Shown here: positions 55,505 to 64,000 of the stretch, in pieces | How the letters are laid out: each line of letters opens with the position of its first letter | How positions within the stretch are numbered: position 1 is the first letter of the stretch | Assembly (NCBI GenBank): GCA_900074885.1 | Contig: FJUW01000064.1 | Coordinates: 186,001-250,000 of the forward strand | Source: Rhynchosporium graminicola | Taxonomy: Eukaryota; Ascomycota; Leotiomycetes; Helotiales; Ploettnerulaceae | Direction of reading: 5' to 3' | Length of the DNA stretch: 64,000 nt | Position numbers and translations under genes: made by a program | Notes under the pieces: generated by a model | Databases searched by the model: none | What the model was told of the DNA's origin: nothing | What the model saw: the letters and a program-made list of their open reading frames with translations, nothing else

Positions 55505-58452
55505 ATATAAGATCTAGATCTTTTAATAGTAGATTCGGCGAAATCTAAGTTAATAGTATAAATAGTATTAAAGTAGATAAAGGAGTTAAATAGTATTATA
55601 TAGGAATTTATAAAGAAAGCTATATTTAAGGCTATAATATCTAATACTAAAGGAAAGAGGAATTTGCCTTCTAGTTTAGAGATAGCGTTAGATCTAGATA
55701 CTCCCGGACTTTCTCTAAAGAAGAAACCTCGTAGGATTAGCTATTATACTTAGTCTACTACTAGAGCTACGTTAGTAGATTTAAGTAAAGAGTTAGATAT
55801 AGTAATTCCGGTTCTAGATATTCTAGAATTACTAAGAGCTCTAGAGAACTTAGGAGAGAAAGCTAATAAAGTGAAAGTAGTTAAAGAAATAGAGTTTTAG
55901 ATATAGTATTATTACGAAGTATAATCGGGGGATTATCCTTAATAATAAATTCTGATACTAGTAACTATAATAGCTTATTATCCTCTAAGTAACTATAGTT
56001 ATCTATTCTATCTTCTTAGGCCTTAATCTACTAATCTAGTTTATATAGAAGTCTAGGTTTACTTAAGTAAGTAGTATAGAAGTCTCTGAGCTTATATAGA
56101 GTACTTATTAGGTCAGAAGCGTTATACTAAGTTAAGTCTAGGTTATAGCCTAGCTAGCTAACTTAATACTTCAGATTACTTCTTAAGAGCTATATAGTAA
56201 GTATATCTTATAACTCCTACTCTTCTTAAGTAGCGATAACCTCCGGGGGTAGGTTTTATAACTCCTAGCTTAGTAATAAGTCGTCCGGGTCCTTAAAGAG
56301 CAATTCGAGAGCGAATATATTATAAATAGAAAATCCCGGGGGTAAATCTAGCTTATAAGAGTATCCGATCTTAGCTAAGACCTAATATAGTTCTACTTAG
56401 AGACTAGATAGCTTCTTACTTAGCTAGTAATTCTTAAGGTTCCTTATAGAGAGAAATACCTTATCTCTAACTTCCTAGTCGATACTACGCCGTTTCGGGT
56501 CAGTTATAGCGCTTATCTTATACTAAGTAGCTAATATATTAGCTTTTATAACCTCAATAGCGGATTTAGTATATTTAGCTAAGGATTTAGTATTAGTATA
56601 ATTAAGCTTCTCTTATAGTATCGATCCGGTAAGTTGCTTCTAGTCCTAGCTATTCTATAGTAGTATACTATATTTAAGAGTATATAGCGCTATACTAATA
56701 GAATCATAAGGTAAGGTTACTTAGGCGCGGTCTATTATTAGTAGTAGTTCGCCCTAGTTACTTTAGTAGTAATTAATAAAGAGTCTAAGGCGTTAGTTAA
56801 TATACTAATTTATAATCTTTGTTTATCTATCGGTTTACTAATAGAAAGAGGTAGAGAGCTTAACTTTAACTCTAATTATATAGTAAAACTCTTACTAGAA
56901 GAATAAGACTAGCTAAGCCTCTCGGTCGGATATAATTAACTTAGGGGTATATCCGAAACGATATATCTATTAGATAAATAATATCGCTATCTTACGAGTA
57001 TCGATATTATAATAGTATAGTATTAATACGGAGTCTTTCCTTAAGCGGTTAATAAATACTAATATCCTATTAAATCCTTAGTTATTAGGCGAGAAGTCCT
57101 TAAAATCTATAGCTAGGTACTATATAAAGTAGCTAAGTACTAGTAATAAGTAGAAGAATCCTTACTATTTTATTTATTTCAGATAAGAGTATTAGTAGAG
57201 GCGGTAATTATAAGTATACTATTTCACGTCTAATATAAGTCCTTTCTAGTAGTAATAAGTAGAAATCATTTCAGCGGTCTTATAAGCGTTTAGATAAGTA
57301 GAGGAAACTTAATTATAGATTTCGCTAATTAAATAGGTATATAGTAAGGTATAGCGTTATACGTATAAACGACTATTATAAAGTAATAAACTATTATTAA
57401 TAGTATAGCTATCTCCTAATATATTTCGTTCTTTAGAGAACGATTCTTAGTTAAATTAGTATAGTTTCTCGATTAAATCAAAGGAGTTACGTACGAGTTC
57501 CGGTAGCGTATTAGTCCCTAGCGATATTAGGTATATATAACTAATTTAATCGATATAATACTTAGCTAGTTCCGCGTTAATCCTAAGGTCTAAGAAATCT
57601 AGAGGTAATAAAACCCGAGATCTACTATCTTATTTCTATTATTCCTATATCCTTAGATCTTATTTCCTATAGCTAAGGATATTAGCTTTAGTATTATTTT
57701 TATTAAGCGTATATATAATTTAAAAGTTAAATTCGGAAAGGAATTCTATCTATCTAGCTTACTTACTAGTTAGGACCTTAGTAATTATAAAGTATTCTAA
57801 GGATCGATAGTCTATATATACGCTAGTATAGCGTTATAGAGATATAAGTTCTAGTCTCTATTTCCAGAAAGACTTAATAATAGCGTATAGCTCCTTATTA
57901 TAGATCTCCTAGTTTAGTTCATATCTATTAAGAACATAAGAGTAGAATCTAATTAGATACTATTAGTTATCTTCATATAATTAGGAGATAACTCTAGCTA
58001 TTATACTATTAGAGGTATTAGTTTTTAGTTTAGTTTATAATTCAGGGTCGAAATAGTATAGTTTCTATATTAATAGTAGCTATTAATATAAATCGTCGAA
58101 GGACTTCTTATAATAATCAGTGAAATTTTATAGTACTATAAGCCGAGTAAGCACTAAGAGAGATTTAGTAATAAAGCCGAAATTCCGAATAAATTAATAG
58201 TAGAACTTATAAAATCCTAAAAAGGATTTTATAGCTATTACTGTTTCGAGGTACTTCTAGTTTATTAATAGTACTACCTTCTCGGGATCTAGCTCGATTC
58301 TATTAGTAGTAATAATATATCCGAGGTATTTAGTCCGAGTAATATAGAATTCGCTTTTCTTAATATCTACTTAGAGTCAAGTATCTATTAAGCGTTATAG
58401 TACTAATTTAATATATTCTTTATATTCTTAGAGCGTTTCCGAGTATATAAGA
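55505..58452. repeat. Second copy of 2,948-bp direct duplication
   Basis: Continues seamlessly into RT sequence at 58453, whereas the first copy stops at the N. Confidence 0.93.
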
Positions 58453-59999
58453 ATATTATCTAAGTAAGCTATATAGAAGTTATCTAAGTAGTTTAGTAGT
58501 ATATTATTTATATATCGCTAGTATATACTAGGTCTGTTATAGAGCCTAAAAGGTAATACTTTATATTTATAGGATCCGAAGTAAGTTTAGAAAGTAGTAT
58601 ACTCCTCGGATTCGGGGTCTATATAAATATAATTAAATACTACTTAGATATCTAGTTTAGTAAAGATTATTACTTTAGATATATAAGTTAAGAGCTTATC
58701 TATCCTAAGTATTAGGTAGGAATCCTTTCGAGTGATTATATTAAGCTTATAATAATTAATATAGAAGCGTAATCCTCTATCGGCTTTCTTAATAAATAAT
58801 ATAAGTAATATAAAGGGACTTTAGCTAGATTCGATAAATCCCTTATTTAAGTTCTTTATTAAGTACTCCTTAGTTACTTATAGTTCGTCTGTAGATTACT
58901 AATATAAGAGCGAATATATATTAAGTAATAATTCTTCTAGAATAATTTTATAATTATATAAGCGATATAGCAGAAGAATATTAGAATCCCGCTTAGAAAA
59001 GGCTTCCTTAAGAGTATAGTATTATTCCGATAGCTTTTCGGCTACAAGTCGTTTAGTATTAGAATCCTTAGGAGAATTATTATTTAGATAGTCTTATATA
59101 AGGCGATCTATCTTATAGATACTAATAAAGAATAATTCAGAGCTTTTATATTTCATATTAAAATAAAAAGCTATAGTACTAATTTAGTAAATCGGAACTA
59201 GTTTCTAGATCCTCGGAAGTTAAGAGGAATACTTATAGTAGAGTTTCGGCGTAAGTACTTTTCTTAATAAATTCAGAGCGGAAAGGAATTCCGATTTCTT
59301 AGTAATAAGCGGAAATAAGTTAAATAGTAAGAATAATATATTAATATACTATATCGCTATCGTTTAGTATAATCGCTATTAGTCTAGCTAGTTTATAGCT
59401 AAGTCCTACGCGTTAGCGTCGATTTAGTAAGATCGATTAATATTAAGTTTATAAGGCAGTAGAGTTATAATTATCTCCTTATCGTATCAGAGAATAGCTA
59501 AATAGCGTTCCGGCTATAGAAGCTTATAATAGAGTATATCTAGCTTAACCTGAAATCATTATATCTATTTAATACTAATAATTATATCTTATTATCCTAA
59601 ATCGAGGAGAATAAAAGAGTAGTTATAAATACGCTTACTATTAATAGAAAAGTATAAATATATAAAATAAGTAATATAAGTTCTAATAGACTATTAGAAC
59701 TTAAGTATTAGAATAGAATAAGGCAGTAGCTCGATTTTGATACCGAGAGCCCCTAATAGTCGTCCGGTAAGAGTATAATTAATAAACAGATAACTATTCG
59801 CTCTAGTATTAATTAAGCTACTTATAGAAACTCCTAGCTTATTTATACTAACTATAGTCGAGTATATAAATTACTTACTTCTTATTAGGGAGTTAAGGTC
59901 TAGATTAGAGAGATTATACTTATATAGACTTAAGAAGGAGTTTTTACCTAGGCCTTATTATTTCCCTTTAGTATTAGTCTAGATTCGGAGGGTATATCT

Positions 60000-61680
60000 T
60001 CTACTACTTCCTTAGTTACTTAATCCTCTTTCGGAAATTTATTAATTAATTAAACCTTAAGCGAGTTAAGGCAATCTAGCTTAATATAACCGAGCTATCT
60101 ATAACTATAATACCTAGGGAGTTCTCCGGTCGAGGTAATAGGGCGTTTTAGCGCGGAGAGAGTACTAGACTATACCGAGGTAGAGGTATATATATATAAT
60201 ACAAGAGTAGTTTATTAAGAGGCTAAGCTTAGGGACTAGTAAGGAGTAGAACTAGTAGAGGTCGTAGTAGTAATAGTAAGCTTATAGTACTATACTAGGG
60301 TAGTAGCTTTCTCAGGATAAGTATATTCTGAGTTATAGCGATATTTAGTATTAAAAGAAAGTAAGGATCTAACTATAGAAGCATAATCCTTATTCTATAT
60401 TAGTTTAATAATAAGAGTTAAAGCGCGTAAGGATAGTATAATCTTATCTTATATATAGAAGAACTACTCCTTCCTTTTAACTTTACTTTAGATAGTAGCG
60501 CTTTAAAATCGACTACGAAACTCGGCGAAAGTCTCGCGTATATAGCTAGGTTATTATATTTCTAAGTAGTAGAAAGCGTTATAGTAGTTATCTTCTTCTA
60601 AACTAGTAAAGAAGTTCTCTTCTAGTAAGGAGATTATTTCCTCGCTAGTCTTAAACTTATTAGTAAGGTACTAAGGCATAAGATACTCCTTAGCTAATCT
60701 AGTAACTAGTCCCTATATAAGAACGCGCCGGGAGAAGTCCGTAGGGTAGTAGTTAGCGTTTATAGCTAGCCGGTCTCGTATCGATACTCTCTATTAGAGG
60801 AAAGTAAAGTCTAACCTATTATCTAAGGGCAGGATCTTCTTAGTAAGATAAGACTTCCTAAGGCGTAACTCTAAAGATTCAGCGCTAGGAGAGGGAGATA
60901 GTTTATTAGGAATAATATCCTCTCTCTCAGTACTACGTATCAGAATAGAGTTTATTAGCTTATTGAACTCCGCTATACGCGGAGATTATAGTATTAGTTC
61001 TAGTAAGAGAGTCGAAGATAAGCGAGGGACTCTTATAAAGAACTTATCTTATATAGAGATTAGTTTATTTATAGTATCTTCTAAAGAGTTATTCTTCTCT
61101 TCTTAGTCCGCTAATTGTTATAAGAGGGAATAGATCAGGTTCGAGTTACTTATAGTAATAGAAGTACTTAGCGATTATACTCCTAGTGAATTTCGCTTTC
61201 ATTTTCCTTTCCTTCTCAGTTAGTACTTCCTTAATAAGGTATTAATATTCTCTAGAGTAGAAGACGTTTAAGGTAAGGAAGAGTATAATAGATTAGGTTC
61301 AGAGGTAGAGCGGGAAGGGTCGCGTTAAGTTCCCTTAGAACTAGAGGGGTCTCTAGTTTATTAGTTAGAAGCTATTCCGGTAGCTTAAAAAGGAGTATAT
61401 TAGAGCTATTTCGGCAGTGATATATAGAGATTAAAGTTCCGGGGTATTTATTATACTTTCTTTAAAATCTATCTATAATTCCTTTATACTAAGAGAGTTA
61501 TTAAAGGAGCGTTAGCGAAGACCTTCTCTATTATACTATTTACGATAAGCTAAATTAAATCCTAATTTATAGATATCCGAGAGATCTCTAGTATCTCGGC
61601 TATATACGAGTAGTTATCGAATAATTAACTTAATAGTAAGATATTATAGTAAGCTATCTCTAGTTATCTTAATCTTTTTA
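60000..61680 (-). pseudogene. Element C gag (degraded)
   Basis: Minus-strand frames from ~61160 to ~60330: NSNLIYSLL, QEEKNNSLEDTINKLIS-type coiled coil, SPSAESLELRLRKSYL, SEEIISLLEENFFTSLE, FAEFRSRFQSATIQSK, DYASIVRSLLSFNTKY. The last three blocks align with the Gag of element B. Followed downstream by pol in the usual order. Confidence 0.7.
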
Positions 61681-61685
61681 TTTAA

Positions 61686-61953
61686 TATAACGATATAAGA
61701 CTTAAGGCAGTATATAAGTAAGAATAAATAAGTAGGAAGACTAAGAGCGATCTTATATAGTCTACTACGAAGAAAACAAAAAGATAAGAAAAGAAGAAGA
61801 AGAGAGATAGAGTATAAGGTACCTTATATATATATACTAGTACTAGTCCGATACTATACCGGGTCGGATACTAGTTCTACCGGGATACCTATGAACTTAG
61901 GCCCTGTTATTTATCCTTCTTCTTATATGATATTCAGGTGAGCTATCGTCATA
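61686..61953 (-). repeat. Element C 5' LTR
   Basis: 268 bp, pairs with 51227-51494; differences are mainly transitions. Confidence 0.92.
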
Positions 61954-61958
61954 GTAAC

Positions 61959-64000
61959 TATTCCCGAATATCATTTATCTAACTAAGATAATTCCTAGGT
62001 TCTATCTAACTAGGAACCCGACTTAACTAGTTAGAGTCTATCGGCGTTATTATTAAGGAGGTAGCGCTAGCCTCTCGTTTACTAGCTAGTTAACTACGCT
62101 TATATTTATAGTTACTAAACGTAACTCTCTTAGTTACCTAGTTTATACTAAGATTATAATTATATAGCTATAATATTCCTAATATAATATTATATTATCT
62201 AGTAAGTATAATATTAAAGTAAAGCGTTTCTTCGTATCTATTAATAATTATCTTTATTCCTCCTATCTTTTTACGGACTTATCTATCTAATCCGGCGCCT
62301 TTTCTATCTAATAAAGTAAGGCGATATAGTTTCGGGTTAATAGCAGTAGGAATATTCTATTTCTCGATTAAGGTCGAGTTTATAAAGCGTCTTATAGCTC
62401 CTGAATCGATAAGTGCTTTTATCTTAATATTATCTATTATAACTAATAAGATTAACTAATCGAACTCTCTAGTAGTAGTAAGCTCTAGGTATAACAGTTC
62501 TATTATAGAGTAATCACGTACTTCTTTAATAATTCTCCCTATCGTTTCGTCTAACTAGGTTCTAAAGTCGAGTTCGCAAGTAATCAGAATATAAAGTATA
62601 TAGTAATAGAGAATAACTTACCTTTGAATCAGATCTAGTATTATTCTTTAATAAGTAGCTAGTTCTAATAAGTACTATCTTCTCTACTAATAATATTCCT
62701 CTTCTATTTCCTTAGTAATAGCCTAAGTATCTTTTATCCGAAGAAACTAATCTAGTTATTTAAATTCTTTTAGTTCAGGTTCTCCTTCGAGGTTAGCTAT
62801 ATAACGATCTAGTCAGTTCTCGATATCCCCGGTATTAACCTAGAATATAATAGTAATAGTATTATAATAAGTAATAACGTAATCTATACCCGGGTTAAGT
62901 ATATTATAAGTTCGATAATACTCTATAGAATCGGACTTAGTTCTATTATAAACTTATATTCTTCTTCTATTATTATAATTTCGAAGAGTCTAGTTTTCGT
63001 TATTATATAGAAAGTTATTATATAAATAGTTTCTTTCCTTTATAATACTCTAGCTTTCTTAGTCTTTATCTAGAAGTTTAACTAAGTTTTCTTCGAATCC
63101 TTCACTAGATTCATAAGTTATAAAGTCCTACGAACTCTATTCTGCGCTAGAAGCTTCTCGGTAATCTAGCTTTCTTTCTGCTAGTCCGAATTCTCTTTTA
63201 GGTTTATTCTAGGATTTCTCTTCTTATTTCTTCTTCTAAGAGTAGTTATATACGAAGTATCTTATCTTATTATACGTATAGTAAAGACCTTTCTCTTAAC
63301 ATTTATCTTTCTTAGCTTAGCCCTTAGATCCTCTCTCTACTCTATCTAATTCTATTAAATTATAATAGTTATATTTATTACTTAAGTAAAGCTAGAAATT
63401 CCCTTATTACTTACTATATCGTTATAGAAATTAGGGCTTCCGGAGGTAAGTAGATATAAAATATCCTTCTTTTTCTTTTACTTATTCTTAGATTCGTTTA
63501 TTAATAATAATAGATAATCTAATTAAGTCCTCTAAGTTATCTAGTTTACTAGCCCTAGAGAGCTTATCCTTAATATAGTCCTTAAGGCCTCGATAGTATT
63601 AGGCCCTTAATCTATTATCTATCTAGTTCAATTATATAGAATATCAGTAGAACTTAATAGTATATTTATAGATAGATCCTTATTATCGAATTCCGAGTAA
63701 GTGCTTCTCGTCTTATTCCTTCTTATTAGAGTCTCCGAAGACTCCTTTAATAGTATCAGTAAAGCCTACAGGGGTTCGAAAGATAACTCGGCTTTTTTCA
63801 GTTATAATAATAGAATAAGCCCTAGATAAGTATTAATTAACTAAGTAGTTACTTAGAGCCGGCTTAATCTAGTAAGCTATAGTATCGCAGAGGAATAAGG
63901 CTATCTATAGGACTTTAAGAGAGTCTGCTTCGAACTTATCCCTATTAAAGGCGAGGTATATCTAGTACTAGAGGATAAACTATCCTAGTTTATTATAGTT
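61959..64000 (-). pseudogene. Element H upstream part: protease and gag (degraded), runs off the window
   Basis: Continuation of element H beyond the insertion of C. Minus-strand protease is clear at ~62440-62200: IKALIDSGAIRRFINSTLIEK-type site (Asp-Ser-Gly) followed by RLTLLDRKGAGL. Upstream, ~62560-64000, is presumed gag on position; its stop density is high and I cannot name motifs. The 5' LTR is outside the window. Confidence 0.6.

Larger units (their letters stand above)
53000..60000 (-). pseudogene. Element C pol: protease, RT, RNase H, integrase, chromodomain (degraded, partly duplicated in assembly)
   Basis: Minus strand. RT at ~58640-58440: EYTTF.TYFGSYKYKVLPF, INNILLNYLDNFYIAYLDN with the catalytic box YLDN at 58455-58466 (family YLDD) and ILIYS. 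Thumb region at ~58350-58180 (and its copy ~55400-55230): KSEFYITRTKYLGYIITTNR, FLGFYKFYY.FIRNFG. The chromodomain end at ~53300-53180 (copy ~56250-56130) reads ELDILT-type start, LKYRVSWLGYN-like core and LRDFYTTYLSKP. Only one RT catalytic box exists although thumb to chromodomain appears twice, which supports an assembly duplication. Confidence 0.8.
51227..61953 (-). mobile_element. Element C, Ty3/Gypsy chromovirus with antisense extra ORF; contains an assembly duplication
   Basis: 268-bp LTRs (51227-51494 and 61686-61953) with TSD GTAAC (51222-51226 and 61954-61958). Minus orientation, polypurine tract at 51498-51506. It is inserted in element H pol. As printed it is 10,727 bp, but 2,949 bp of that is a repeated segment plus one N, so the true length is probably 7,778 bp. 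Confidence 0.92.

Noticed and set aside
52556..58452. True tandem gene duplication in element C
   Set aside because: The single N at the junction, near-perfect identity in RIP-prone DNA and only one RT catalytic box favour an assembly artefact.
1..64000. CRISPR arrays, tRNA genes, biosynthetic cluster
   Set aside because: Looked for and not seen; the genome type is eukaryotic and only a tRNA-like half was noted in the 125-bp LTR.

Overview
Organism and overall character. The window looks like a filamentous ascomycete (Pezizomycotina), with a weak preference for Leotiomycetes. Supporting signs are a CFEM-domain surface protein, a LicD/MNN4-type protein, an F-box-like protein, short GT-AG introns, dispersed single 5S rRNA genes, and two very AT-rich blocks of decayed transposons. 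The decay is of repeat-induced point mutation (RIP) type: old frames stay readable but CAG/CAA codons became TAG/TAA, TGG became a stop, and catalytic Asp/Cys/Gly codons carry G-to-A or C-to-T changes. Almost everything on the six-frame level inside these blocks is therefore a pseudogene.

Layout. (1) 1-3.2 kb: gene-bearing flank with a two-exon CFEM-transmembrane gene and a 5S rRNA gene. (2) 3.3-34.3 kb: a nest of at least seven LTR elements, resolved here by terminal repeats and 5-bp target-site duplications (TSDs). Chromovirus A (+ strand) is split by element D (minus, TSD TCTAA) and element E (plus, TSD TTAGT). A further decayed host unit G, ending in an LTR at 34071-34280, is split by gag-only element B (TSD CTCTT), which itself holds 506-bp insert I (TSD TTAAC), and by Copia element F (TSD GATAT). 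(3) 34.3-45.9 kb: a balanced-GC island with an F-box-like gene, a 100-aa membrane ORF behind a CAA-rich leader, a MITE-like inverted-repeat element, a second 5S gene, a microsatellite-rich stretch, and a two-exon LicD gene. (4) 45.96-64 kb: a second RIP block with a MULE transposase relic, then chromovirus H (minus, runs off the window), split by chromovirus C (minus, TSD GTAAC).

Points that stand out. Three Gypsy elements (D, C, H) each carry a decayed but clearly coding-like frame on the strand opposite to gag-pol, between the end of pol and the 3' LTR. Five Gypsy-type 3' ends carry a short hairpin just before the polypurine tract, with stems that differ in sequence but keep pairing. Element B encodes only a Gag homologous to that of C, shares LTR sequence with C, and lacks pol. 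Element C contains a 2,948-bp direct duplication separated by a single N at 55504; this is most simply an unmerged contig overlap rather than biology.

Limits. Domain calls rest on reading translations by eye. No database search was possible, and edges of decayed coding regions are approximate unless an LTR boundary or TSD is given.
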